This document shows positions 9,926 through 21,580 of a DNA stretch of 64,000 bases, piece after piece. Source of the stretch: Nelumbo lutea (lineage: Eukaryota > Streptophyta > Magnoliopsida > Proteales > Nelumbonaceae); assembly GCA_022828595.1 (NCBI GenBank), contig JAKGHH010000003.1:102695583-102759582 (forward strand), given 5' to 3'. The notes beneath the pieces were generated by a model. It was not told where the DNA came from, made no database searches, and saw nothing but the letters and a program-made list of their open reading frames with translations. The position numbers and the translations under genes are program-made. How positions within the stretch are numbered: the first letter of the stretch is position 1; each line of letters starts with the position of its first letter.

Positions 9926-10924
9926 GTCATTTATTTCGATGGTGTTGGCCATTCATTTCTTTTGAATTAGGAGCAATTAGAAGTAACAAAATTAAAGTTC
10001 TTGAAAAGAGATCAAAGGCTTTGGAAAGAATATGCAATGACATTAAGTCCATATCCATCCTCTCTCTTGATGGTAAAAAAGACCAAAAAAGTGTGATGTG
10101 AAGGAGTCATTATATATATATATGACCTTTTACCCTCCATTTTCATACATCACTTTTTGACATTTATAATCAATAAAACTGCTATAAGTAATAAAAAAGA
10201 CATGAGAAAGGGAAATTTTTAAATAACCATGAATGATAAATATTGTTAAAATCATTTTTATACTAATACTTGTGGAGTTGCACCCCCTCCCCCCTGGCAA
10301 GAGAAATTGCTCATTAGATTCCCTTGGAAGGATTTCTTTAACACTCTTCCCTCTTATTGAAAAATGAAAAAAAAAAAAAGAAAAAGAAGAAAAAGAAAGT
10401 GAGAACTTTTTCTATAGGCAAATATTCTTGCTATTCTTTCATCATTGTATGTTAACCATGTGCTAATTGGAGTGATCTCTTCATCACCATACTTAAATAA
10501 CACATGACTAGGAATAAACCTTATAGAGGAAGTAAGCTAGAATTTAAAAAGACTTGTATGTGCTTATTCTAGTTAACGGTATCAATAACAATAAAAACCA
10601 CTATAACTTTATTAGGTAAAATAATGTTTTCCAGCAATCTCCTTGGATCAATGCCATCAAAGTATGAGGAGCATTTAAGGCACTTGCTTTTGACTTTCAG
10701 TACTAATGGCTTTTTTTTTTCTTTTAGCCCCAAAATTTACTCCAGGTGGAGGGGTGGCCACTGAAATTTTATTGATATAAAGAAAATCTTGGAGGGGGGG
10801 GGGGTGGGGGGGGACGTGAAACCTTACCCCTCGCTCTATACAAAGGAAGCCTGGCTCATATATTCAGTACTAATGGCTAATACAACTTAAAATGGAACAA
10901 TTGATTTATCTTTCTTTTATAGTC
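9926..10924. other. gene-free stretch between direct repeats
   Basis: No recognisable gene. It contains an A-rich run near 10368-10400 and a strong G-tract at 10794-10813. Confidence 0.6.
10794..10813 (+). repeat. G-tract (11 G, T, 8 G)
   Basis: An almost pure run of 19 G interrupted by a single T. It could form a G-quadruplex. Its length may be unreliable, because long G runs are error-prone in sequencing. Confidence 0.8.
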
Positions 10925-11050
10925 TTTAATTGCATCGGAAGTAATTTTTGCATGTATAGATTTATTTTAACTTTTATGGTAAATTTGAATTAAATATATT
11001 TTATCAAGATCATATTAATAAAATGATTTACATATTATTTCTTGCAAGGC
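10925..11050 (+). repeat. dispersed direct repeat, copy 2
   Basis: Counterpart of 9790-9925. It leads directly into the 79-bp tandem array. Confidence 0.7.
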
Positions 11051-11069
11051 AATAATCCCAGTATATATT

Positions 11070-11500
11070 AGTCCTAGCAACGCCAGGAAGGCCCTAGTAA
11101 TCCGAGTAGTGATTCTACATACCCTAACAACCCCAAGAAGGCCTTAGTAACCCCAAGTGCGATCACATACCTTGGTAACCTAGGAAGGCCCTGACAACCC
11201 TAGGATCGATTCTACATACCTTGGCAACCCCTGAAAGGCCTTGGCAATCCCAAGTGTGATCGCATACCTTGGCAACCCTAGGAGTGATTCTACATACCCT
11301 AGGAACCCTGGGAAGGCCTTGGCAACCCCAAGTGCAATCACATACCCTATCAACCCCAAGAGAGATTCTACATAACCTAGCAACCTCAGGAAGGCCTTGG
11401 CAACCCCAAGTGCGATTGCATACCCTGAAAACCCTAGGAGCGATTCTACATACCATGGCAACCCCAAGAAGGCCTTGGCACACAGTTGCGTAAGAACTCG
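11070..11500. repeat. ~79-bp tandem array with ~40-bp substructure
   Basis: The motif ggaaggccttggcaa recurs near 11233, 11312, 11391 and 11469 (steps of 79, 79 and 78), with more degenerate units to the left from about 11084. Within each unit, gcgatcacatacc and gcgattctacatacc alternate, showing an older ~40-bp half-unit. ORFs on both strands in this block are products of the repeat. Confidence 0.9.
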
Positions 11501-12897
11501 ACATTAGTGAACTTTGACATCATCCATCTCGTGGAAAAATGAGTAAAGCAAACACTTTTTTAATTTACAGTTAATCTTTCAACACATCAACCAAACTACG
11601 TGACCATATACCCCACACATAGTTTAGATAAAAGTTCATACATGCATTATGATCTGCAATATTATCGTTCCAAGAATATTAGTATGTTATAACAGAGCAA
11701 TTGCATCAAATGCTCAAATCACACCACAAGAGTAAAATTCCTTCCAAAATTCTACACACCAAATGGGGAGCTTCCTATCACCTTTGTGTCATATTTTCCC
11801 TACTTGATACTCCACTCATCAAAATATAGAGTCCTAATACTTTAAAACCATCTTTGAACCTCTTCTAGTGTTGGAAACACACCTGAAACTCTACCAACAA
11901 CACATCAAACCTTGCAACATATACTTAATTGACAACACTATGCAACCATTTAGGTGTTCTAGCAACTTTTGGCATGTATCCATGCGCCTAAGCTCCTATA
12001 CACCTCTCAATGAAAATTAGTGGTTAACGTGACTCCTAAAGAATTTAAATGCAGGGTTGAAAAAATGGACTGGATTGTCCCTCTCTCAAATGTTTTTGAC
12101 AAAATGCCTTCCATCAAGATGCTCTACTTGATACAATGCCTTTTGTCAAAACGCAGGGGGTTGGGTACTCTACCTTCTAAGCACCCATGACGACTCAACA
12201 CCCTCCCACTCACATAGGGGGACAACAAAGATAGCATAACCAACAAGCCATAGTAGATACAGGAGGACTGAAAATTAAAGTAGTCGACTATTTACTTTAC
12301 TTGTTTCTTGATACAATGACTTCTATAAAGAAATTGGGGGCTTGTAAACTTAAAACAACAAGTCATAGTAGATATATTTCTTGACAAAAGGCCTTCCATC
12401 AAGAAATGCGGGGCTAAAGTAGAGGAAATATTGAGTTATACCTTATAAAATGCTCCTACGGTTTCACCATCACTTACACCTTCAAAACTTTGTACATGAT
12501 TCAAATGACCTATACAACTAGGACGAGTCAATATGACAACACCAAAACAGAGATGTCCAATAAGTAGGCCTAACCATGCCTTTCATTCCAATAGAGAATA
12601 AAATCACCTGATTCCTTTCCTTTCCCGACACCCATTAAGTTGCAATTTATACCAAACCAGTCAGCCCCCTGGTTCTTAATCATAGTTACACAATACCAAA
12701 TAAGCAAAGCAAACCACAAATGATGCTTATTGACAAGAATACTCTTATCAATAAGCAGGGAGTTAATGTAAGTACATGCAGTTCACTATCTCCAAACCTA
12801 CAGTGGGGATGTTGAAAGAAAAACAGAGAAATCCCAATTGAGACACCTCTGAAATGGCACAAATACACTTTATCAAAGTAATGTAAGGCCCACACAC
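11501..12897. other. gene-free stretch, possible LTR-type remains
   Basis: No convincing coding sequence. Related phrases recur (cttgatacaatg.ctt, caagaaat.gggggc, acaagtcatagtagata near 12130, 12305 and 12380), which suggests internal duplication in an old retroelement LTR. I could not delimit it. Confidence 0.4.
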
Positions 12898-13085
12898 TTG
12901 CAATGAGCATAGAAAGCCATCCTACATTTGCGATGAGCATGAAGCTTCATCCAAAACCTGCAATGAACATAAAACACCTCTCCGTACCTATGATAAGCAA
13001 TCAGTGTCACCAAAGACATGCGATGAATATAAAATGATATCATACGAGCGCAATGCACTATCAACACCTTGCAATGAGCATGGAA
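12898..13085. repeat. 30-bp minisatellite
   Basis: The core tgcaatgagcat recurs in degenerate form at about 12901, 12931, 12961, 12991, 13021 and 13051, exactly every 30 bp. A last copy at 13072 is displaced. Because 30 is a multiple of three, the minus strand reads as a 10-residue repeat with no stops, which explains the ORF there. Confidence 0.85.
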
Positions 13086-15279
13086 TCACAACTCCTGTTA
13101 TAACGAATAGAGGACAGACCCTGAGGTCGGAGACACCCACCTATGGGAGATTGGCATTCCTTCTATTCACAACCAACTGTGATGAGGCGCCTTAGAGGCG
13201 ATTAAGCAGAACACTCGAGCACACCAGTTAGATCCAAGTCTTGCCCTTGAAACATGTCCGCATGGAAACCTGTAAAGGGACGTATCCTTAAGGCTTTGTT
13301 TGGTTTGTGGGAAGATTTGGGTGGCATGGGATGGGATGGGATGGGATAAGAAAGTTTAAATTTTCACTTTTCATTGTTTGGTTATAGAAAGGAAAATAGT
13401 GGGAAAAATCTTTTTTCCATGTTTTTTTTTGTGGGGAGAAAACAAGTCTAATCGAAGAAGATAGAGGGGAGGAGGAAGAAAACACCAGGTTGAGCATCTT
13501 GAATTTATGATGCATTGTCATCCAAAACGAAAGCTAGTCATGACCAGAAGAGGAATCAGAGTCATTAGATGAGTAGTTGTAGTACGAATAGGGTTGAGGG
13601 AAGTAGAAGAAGTCCAACAAGCAGAGAGAGCTAGACAACCTATTTGTTGCAATGGTAAACAACAACGAGCTCAATACTTGTTGGTTGTTCAATATTTCTG
13701 TATTGCAAGCTATGTATTGGCACACATTCACCTAGATAAAAGGAAGGAGATACATCATATGGATGGCCGAACCATGTAGGGTAGCTAGGCAAAATTTAAA
13801 AAAAAAATTTTCTCCCTCTAGGAATCGTATTCCCAATTTTAGAGAAACTGCATTTTTCAATGTTCGTTCTTGAAACAAACTGGACCAGATTTGAAACCAA
13901 AATAAGAGAGAGAGAGAGAGAGAGGTTATCTGATACAGAATCCACAAGCGTAACTCCCAAAGTAGGTGTTCACACGTAAAGAGGTTACCAAATCCTTCCT
14001 CCATTGAAGATGGCGCAGCTTGAGATGAAGCAAGATCACCAAAGTAGTCCTTCAGCAAGAACAACAATCCTTCGGCAAGGATTACACAAGGGAGGTGAGC
14101 ACAAATTCAAATTTGATTTTTCTAGCAAAAATAAGAATCAAGATCTAATCTTGATCATTCTGAGAATTGGAGATGGAACAGGGTAGGGCAGAAAGAATAG
14201 AGGGAGAGAACCGATTGCAGAAAAACTGTTAAACTGAATCAGCTCGCCCTCTATTTATAACCTTTCAAGATCAGCTTCCCTAATCCTATTGGGAAAGCAT
14301 TATTTGAACCAAATCTTTATTTGGATCTGAACTCTTAAGTGGATAAGACTTATCTTATCCTCTTGCTAATCCAACTCCAGATATAAACCTAGATTCGCCC
14401 ATATTAATTAACCACATTAACCCAGTTTGATATGGGTTTCAAGCCCATTAAGTTATCAGGCTCACTTCCCTTTTAATTGCTGGTTGACTTGGCTCTTTTT
14501 GTATGGCATGGGACCATAACATTGATCTTCACAAAAGCCATATGGGTTCAGCCTAACCTCTGTTACAAGGCCAGGCTGAATTCACTGTTGAACACAATGA
14601 ACCCCTGAGCCTATTAATATGAGCTCTTAGTAGGCCCAACATTTACACTAAATGGTCATTGGGTCTAGCCACCTTATGAAGGCCCAAGGACTATGGTCTT
14701 AAGTGGAATTAGCCCATTAGGTATATAAGCCCTAAATGGTCTTACACTTTATCTCTCAACCCATAATGATCAAACACTGCCCGACAAGAGAGGACCTCTC
14801 CCTTGGTTGCAATGTACAATGTCGCACACTTTGCTAAGAAACGATCCCAGGAATTCAACCCTTTGCAAACCTTTTTCATAAAAACATAATATATATATAT
14901 TGCAAAACAAATCTCAAACAAGTTTGAAATCCACTACTAGTAGTTTAGGTTTCCATCAGAGATATTGTTGTCCCCAACATACCTAGGTTTTGACACCCGC
15001 TAAGGATCTCATTGGTTCAAGGATTCGAGTAATCCCATACTGCATGTGCCTTGGGTTTTACCCTAGTGGCCGAGACAGGCCATCCCAACACTTGGTGGCA
15101 CACCAATATCAGCCTTGGCAGGATAAATCTCCCCAGACTTATCCAATCGGCTGTGAACATTTAAAACTAACACTAGTCTCTGTAAGTGTCCAGTTTTAGG
15201 GTCTTAGACAGAATTATATCAAACATGCACTTTATTTATTTACACTAAATGTCAAAAGTACATCAAATCGGATTGAAGC
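13086..15279. other. gene-free stretch, likely retroelement flank
   Basis: No supportable gene. Near 13294 a segment begins ggctttgtttggttt, typical of MITE ends, but I could not pair it with a right end. A (GA)n tract lies at about 13905-13924. The region 13890-14985 looks like an LTR or untranslated part of the neighbouring minus-strand copia relic, but its ends are unclear. Confidence 0.4.
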
Positions 15280-16928
15280 TAAGGGCATACAAAACTGTCT
15301 AACAAATTGGATGTTCCAACTTCTAGAAGCTTGCTTAAGTCCATAGATGGATCGGTTGAATTTACACACCATGTGTTCCTGACCTACAACAATGCAACCC
15401 TAGTGGTTGCTGCATGTAGATATCTTCGGTAAGATCCCCATTCAGGAACTTGGTTTTGACATCCATTTGCCAAATCTCATAGTCATAGTGTGTTGTTATA
15501 GCTAACAGGATCCTTATGGATTTAAGCATGGCCACTGGTGAAAAGGTTTCCTCATAATCGATTCTCTCTTTTTAAGTGTACCCTTTCGCTACAAGATGAG
15601 CTTTATAGGTCTCAATCTTTCCATCATGGCCCTTCTTTCTCTTGTAGATTCATTTGCAACCAATTGCTTTCACCCCAGGGGTGGGTCTACGAGAGTCCAA
15701 ACCTTGTTGGTTTCCATCGAGTCCATCTTGGATTTTATGGCATTTACCCACAACTCTTGATCTCTCCTCATCAAGATCTTCTAGGTTGGGCATTTTGATT
15801 GCAAAACACCTTTTTCTTTTTAGGGTCATAGAATAAGTAACCTATAGAGCTTTTGGGGCAACTTACAAATAGGCAACGGATGGTCTTGGATTCCAATTTT
15901 TCAGCAGTTGTTCTTTTAACATGTGGTGGACAACCCAAAATCTTCAAGTGTCTTACACTTGGTTTCTTACTGGTCCAAAACTCATACGGAGTCTTAGAAA
16001 CATATTTGGTTGGAACCCGGTTCGGCATGTATGTCGTAGTCTCTAATGCGTAACCCCAAAAGGATATAGGTAGTTCTGAGTAGACGAGAAGTGAACAGAC
16101 CATATCCAATAGAATTAGATTTCTCCTCTTCGATACACCGTTAAATTGTGGTATAGCGGGATGAGCTAATTGTGATACAATCCCATTGTCCTTTAAGTAG
16201 TCCCTGAATTCGTAAGAGAGATATCCGCTTCATCGATCTAATTGAAGGGCCTTAATCTGTCTCTCCAACTTTTTCCCGACCTCTTGTCTGAACTCTTTGA
16301 ACTTTTCAAATGATTCAGACTTATGTCTCATTAGTTACACGTAACCATAACGAGAGAAATCATCGGCAAATGTTATGAAATAAACATGTTGATTATGTGT
16401 CCTAACATTCATGGGACCACATACATCAGTATGTATCAGGTAAAATGTACCCGTAGATCTTTCAGGCTTTCCCATAATTGGTTGTTTCATCATCTTACCT
16501 TCAAGGCAATGTTCATAGTTTGGAAGATTTTTTATAGTTAGAAAATCCAAAATACCATCATTTACCAACCTTGTGATACGATCTATATTAATGTGGCCAA
16601 GTCGGTAATGCTACAGGCACGTGGGATTAACCGTATGACGTGATCTTTTCTTGGGGATTATTTCTAACGTAGTTTCGGTTAAGTTTGTTTCTAAAGAATG
16701 ATAGAGAACATAATGACCATTCTCAAGTTCTCTTTAAGCGAAGAAACTATTATTCAACTTAATAGTAATCATATTACTAAACAAAATAAAATAACCATCA
16801 TTGCACAATTTTGAAATAGAAATTAAATTTCTTTAAAAGTTGGTACATAAAGACAATCTTTAAGTGTAAAAGTTCATTCTTTGAAATACAAATCTACAGT
16901 TCCTATGGCTGTAGCTGCAACTGTTGCA
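15280..16928 (-). pseudogene. Tnt1-like copia pol relic
   Basis: On the minus strand the domains run in the expected order. Integrase comes first: the TDVCGPMN region at about 16400-16440 and DDFSRYGYV at 16335-16365. The integrase C-terminal part follows (SFWGYALETTTYMPNRVPTK, about 15960-16080). Last comes the start of reverse transcriptase (KGHDGKIETYKAHLVAKG and DVKTKFLNGDL, about 15450-15640). Stops and frameshifts interrupt it, and no RNase H is seen. The right end joins a different copia family at about 16929, so this is a chimeric junction. Confidence 0.75.
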
Positions 16929-17429
16929 GTTGGGTCTAGAACTTCTTTGGCTAGACATGGTATTGAACCATCAACAATGCTTTCTATTTCGTGGGTTTTA
17001 AAATTTGGAAAAAAATGTGCTTGCAAGGCCAAATAATTATCACATGTAAGCTTAATGGGTAGACAGTGGGAGACATTTAAAGTGGAAGACCAAAGGACGT
17101 GGTTTCTAGGTTAAAGAAGGATGAAATGGGAGGAGAGGTAGAAGAAGAGAAAGAAGCCATTGTGGTGGTTCTGATACCATGACAGATTACATAAAGGTTT
17201 GGGTAAATGCCTTGTATTTTCATTGATGGTAATCAATATTTATAATTATAATCAATATTTATAATCAATATTTATAATTATACAAGATAGATTTCTGGTA
17301 AAGAACAAATTCCTAACTAGATAACACGATTAGGAAACGAACTACTAATAAGAGGATAACTGAGACACTAAGTGATAGAGTCCTTCTGAGATTCATGTTA
17401 TTTCACTAATAGAAACTAATTAGCTGGAA
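16929..17429 (-). pseudogene. copia leader and LTR relic, second copy
   Basis: This is the direct duplicate of 4962-5431. The complement of the primer-binding site (tctgatacca) ends at 17179. The LTR starts with TG at 17180 and runs to about 17429-17462, and it carries a 32-bp AT-rich expansion absent from the left copy. The duplicated flank continues to about 17734. Confidence 0.7.
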
Positions 17430-17907
17430 CAGGAGAGACGTAGGGAGACCAACCCTATAAAGACAAGTTAAAGAATTGAAGTGAGTGCATAAACCCGAAA
17501 TCTGTTTTTCAATGGAAACTAGAAGAAATCTTGAGCGATAAAAAATGATTGCTAAATCATTTTCTTTTGATGAGTTTCTACTTATAGATTTTGTAGGATT
17601 TTTAAGGGGACATTGGATATTTTGGAATAAAGAAAATCTATATAAAGAACAGGTAGGACAAATCTAGGGAGTTTTAGTTGATTTTCTCTTAAGTATTCAG
17701 CCAAGAATTGTTCTTCCTGTTTATTTTGGCTTTGGTAATTTTCTTTGAAGATTCTTTGAACATGACTTGTTTCCGAACTAGACCATTGAGTATCAAACCT
17801 CCCCACCAGGAAGATATATACTAGAGTTGAAACCCATGAAAAAGGATGGTTTCCTTACAATCGTGGTATGTGTGCGTCTTTGGGTGATCAAATGCTCTTT
17901 TACTAAC

Positions 17908-18568
17908 ATTGACACTCTTTATCTGATAAAAAAAAAAAACATTAATTTCCATCATTCAGCATATATAAATGAGTGAGTAGTGTTTCATTTATAATAAAAT
18001 ACCTCTTTACGTATTTTCCTACTAACGACTACCAGTGAAGATTTGGAAGCATGGGGCCTTTTTTTGTAATGTAAAAATGTGAAACTCGTCTATATTCAAA
18101 ACAAATAGTAGAGATGAGTCTTCAAATAACTCTGGTTATATGTCTGGTAATAAAACTCCAAAACTACTAAAAAGAAGATTATTCATCATCAAAAGAAATG
18201 AAAGGAAGGGAGTTTACACTTGCACAGGTAAGAAAACATCTCCTAGATCAACGGAGGTAGAAGAAATAAAGAAAAAAATAAAGTTCAGGTCAAAATTATA
18301 GAATGGTATTGGTATGACAGTGGACTGGTTTATACAGTTGGAGGAGGTTGAAGCCAATTATCGCCATCAATGTACTTCGTGCTCAAGAATGGTTGAACTT
18401 CTGCGTCAGATAGCTTCGTCTTCACCCATGTTGGGCGCTTATCTGTGTTTGATCCCGGTCCCGTGTTCTGATACTCTACGAAGAATACGTTGCTGCAGAA
18501 AGATTATAACAAAATTTTAGAACATGGGATAACAATTAAGATTATTGTTACACTAAGAAATATCTTAG
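17908..18568 (-). repeat. partner of the diverged block at 2195-2849
   Basis: This is the exon 4 and 3' flank part of the complete pectinesterase gene. It matches 2195-2849 in reverse complement at roughly 93% over the exon. Confidence 0.85.
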
Positions 18569-19721
18569 AAGTCATGAATCAAGAAGTTAGATTCAATTAA
18601 ATGATTAGTTGCATACTCGGTGGCAACTCCAACTCCTACGTGCCAGCCTACAGGATTGACCTTGTCACACAATTCGGTGTTGGCAAAGATAACCTTTCCG
18701 AAGGGAAACCATGGCCGGCCTAGATATATGTCTCCGGTTCCTGTAACGGTGCAATGAACGAAAGAGTATCCGTCATCTTCACTATCAGATTTTCTCGCTT
18801 GTGCTGTGATCACTGCAAGATCCTTTGCCACCGAATGTAGCTCGGTGTTCTGCAAGCATGCAATAGAAACCCATTGATGAATATAAAGCCTTTCTTTAAC
18901 CATACTGTGATGAGAATTAATCATTGTAACCCTACACAATTAAACACTAACGCACACAATACCATGTAGAGAGATTTTCCGGAGCCGAAGATGAAATCGA
19001 CGGTGCCTTCAATATAACAATCCTTGAAGTAATGCCTGCCCTTGTCATCCAACAATGTGTCTTGAAAGCCAATGAATTTGCAATTGTAAAATGCCGCCAT
19101 GTCACCGGAGATTCTCATTGCCACCGCCTGACCTCCTTGTCCGCTACCTTGGCCACTGGGTGGTGGAGCCGTGTTCTGGAAAAATTAAAAGGAATACTTA
19201 ATTTCACACTATATTATATGTAGCATAGACTACACTCGTTGTTCATCAACAAGTTAAATAACAATAATATATAGAAGAGTTAAGACTAGAAGATATCGAA
19301 CCTTGAAGATTATATTGGCAGCCACAAAGTAGTCGGACAACACAATTACAGAAGCACTATCGACAGTCCCGTACTCGCCGGACGTACCATGAAAGGACAA
19401 GGTGGGCATGCTGCCGGGTGCTCCGTAGAAGGTGACGAATGGCTTGTTTCCATCCACCTTGATCTTCTCCACATACTCCCCGGGTCCTATCGAAAGGACA
19501 ATGCGATCTTTATTTCCCGCAGGAATACTGTTGATGGCATCTGTCATTGTCTTGAAATCGCCGCTACCATCTGCATTAACCTTGATCACTTTTTTGTTTT
19601 TCTCAGCATCAGCCAAAGCAGCATCAAGAGCGTCTCCCCAAGTGGGAAGGACAATCATCATCATAACCATCATATATTTCATCGGAATACGACCAGTGGT
19701 GCTTTTCATACTTTTGGCCAT
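18330..19721 (-). CDS. pectinesterase, PPME1-like (type without PRO region)
   Basis: Cell-wall enzyme that removes methyl esters from pectin (homogalacturonan), releasing methanol. It has four exons: 19302-19721, 18963-19175, 18617-18849 and 18330-18492, all with GT/AG junctions. They join in frame to 1,029 nt, 342 aa, close to the 361 aa of Arabidopsis PPME1. The N-terminus is hydrophobic, a likely signal peptide. Family motifs are intact: GPGEYVE (exon 1), GQAVAMR and GFQDTL (exon 2, catalytic Gln and Asp), TVDFIFG (end of exon 2, catalytic Asp) and YLGRPW (exon 3, substrate Arg). Exon 4 carries QNTGPGS and YIDGDNWL. There is no PMEI/PRO domain, so it is a group II enzyme, a class often expressed in pollen. 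The exon 3 donor is inferred: GA then gtatgc restores the frame. It looks functional. Confidence 0.93.
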
Positions 19722-19780
19722 TTTGTCTGTTTAGTTGTTAAGAATTCACCGAGTGAGTGGGAGGAAGAGGGACATGGTCC

Positions 19781-19786
19781 TTTTTA

Positions 19787-19788
<2 letters not shown>
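19781..19788 (-). promoter_or_regulatory. TATA box of pectinesterase
   Basis: TATAAAAA on the minus strand, 60 nt upstream of the ATG at 19721 and immediately downstream of the GA/CT tract. Confidence 0.75.

Positions 19789-19790
<2 letters not shown>

Positions 19791-19831
<41 letters not shown>
19791..19831 (-). repeat. (GA)n microsatellite in pectinesterase core promoter
   Basis: 41 nt of alternating G and A next to the TATA box. GA/CT tracts near plant core promoters are common and can bind GAGA-type (BBR/BPC) factors. That role here is inference. Confidence 0.9.
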
Positions 19832-19838
<7 letters not shown>

Positions 19839-20143
19839 CAATAGCAAATTCCATGCATTCATCCTCGTTCTATTCTTGTTTGTTGGTTCTGTTTTACATG
19901 TGCAATGAAAAGCAATTTCCTTCCGATGAGATGCGGATCTGGAGGAAGAGAGTGAACTTGTGGAATAGGTCCTCCGATGCATGATGAGTGTGAACTCGGA
20001 TCTGATGTAGACCTATAGCTAATGACTTTCTCTGTATACTCAATGACCCATCACCACCTGTTCTTTGCACACGGGTGTTGGTCTTCTCATATGTGGTTTA
20101 ATTAATAGAATCCACCATTAGGCTTTAAGAATAAGCTGCCACT

Positions 20144-21039
20144 AATACTGATACGGCTGCCGCTATAAGTTTGGCGCGCTTGGGATTGCCGTTAAGTCAA
20201 TTTTTTGTTCATATAATCCATAATTACATTCATCTGAATTTTAATGAAATACAAAAATAATATAAATGCAATTTAAAATATCTATTTTTCATTCAAAATA
20301 TTTTTCAATCAAAAGATTTAATACATTTGAATCAAAAATTAATATACATCTTAGTTTCAAATTGATACATTAATCTCTAATACAAATTTCATCATCCATG
20401 TTTTTGAAGGACCACCCCCGCTTCTACATGAAGTTGCATCTGCAAACAGATCAACATCTTTTGTGTTACTGCTATTAACAATATTTGCTTCTCTTGGAAT
20501 AGGAGTTGGTGCATCTGTGACGTCGATTAAACTTTCACCAAACAAATCCATCCGCTTAACACTTGCAAAAGCTGAGCCTGTCACTTGAAACAATTAAGTG
20601 CCTCAAAACACCAAAATTATATGTATCATGAAAAACATATGTGTATGGAACTATGAATTTATAGAACTTACCAATAACCTGACTTGCTTGGTTATATACA
20701 AATTGACTTGACATACAAATAGCATAGGTAAGCTCTTTTAAGGAGAAGCTGAATGATAGAGTCATCCATAGCAAACCAACCCCTGTGTATACAACAAACA
20801 TTTTAATACACTGTTTGCATTAACTCAATGATAATTGCAAACTGAGGAGGGGAATGAAAAAGAGAAAACAGCTTGAAGCCAAAACTCATAACAAAAACTA
20901 GCAGTTACCCATGTATCAGCTATATACATTAATTGTACCGAATTTTACAGGAAACCTAGATTCAACCTTTGCCGTCTAGTTGCATGGAACATTCCAATAT
21001 CCCCATCTGATGCCCTTGGAGCATCAGCTTCTCTTCTAG
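20144..21039 (-). pseudogene. captured host-gene fragment, copy 2
   Basis: Near-identical to copy 1 at 6138-7034, reversed. It lies directly upstream of the pectinesterase promoter. Exon-like pieces carry DLFGESLID and DLFADAT. It differs from copy 1 by very few bases and from copy 3 (24047-24994) by a few percent and a missing block of about 45 bp. Confidence 0.5.
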
Positions 21040-21294
21040 GAATTTATTTCATTTAAATTTGAATGGTACAAATTAGTGAATTACAAATACAATGATTGGA
21101 TCATTGCATACTTGGACGAATGAAATATAAAAATGGTATAAGTTAATAAAATGTAAAAATAGAATATGGTTACAAATTGAAAATACAAAATTACATTGTT
21201 AAAAAATTAAAAAATATATATATCAAATAAAATTTAAAAAATTTACAATAATTTGAAAAAAATGAAAATTTCTACAAGTAGAAAAATTCATGAA

Positions 21295-21580
21295 TCACCA
21301 TTCATGACTTTCATCATCTACTTCGGGTGAAATGTCTGATGTTGTATAATGCCATCCCTTGTCTTGTAATCTATCTTCTGCATCTAGCCAATCGTTGAAA
21401 CAGATGCACATCTTTATGCTCTCATCGTTCATGCAAATTATTTTGTCATCCATCACCCTAGTACCTGTACTAAAACAAAACTCCGATGGAATTGTAGACA
21501 CCAGAAGGGTTAGTAGGTCACGTGCCATGGCTGCGAGAACAGGATAATTTTTGAGTGTTTACTCCACCATGCTAAAATAT
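21295..21580 (-). pseudogene. hAT transposase C-terminal (dimerisation) fragment
   Basis: The minus strand encodes the characteristic hAT dimerisation segment: AWWSKHSK, then after a one-base frameshift YPVLAAMARDLL, VSTIPSEFCFSTG and WLDAEDR. The N-terminal zinc finger and catalytic region are absent, so it is not a working transposase. A shorter copy lies at 5742-5882. Confidence 0.8.

Larger units (their letters stand above)
19390..21441 (-). repeat. inverted duplication, right arm
   Basis: Mirror of 5736-7787 (see that entry). This arm contains the functional promoter and most of exon 1 of the complete pectinesterase, and it is continuous with exons 2-4, so it is the likely source copy. 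Confidence 0.95.

Noticed and set aside
11163..11504. Overlapping open frames on both strands with repeated residues
   Set aside because: They follow the 79-bp tandem array. A frame open on both strands is expected there.
12686..13067. Minus-strand frames that might be a small repeat protein
   Set aside because: Produced by the 30-bp repeat. No start context or homology.
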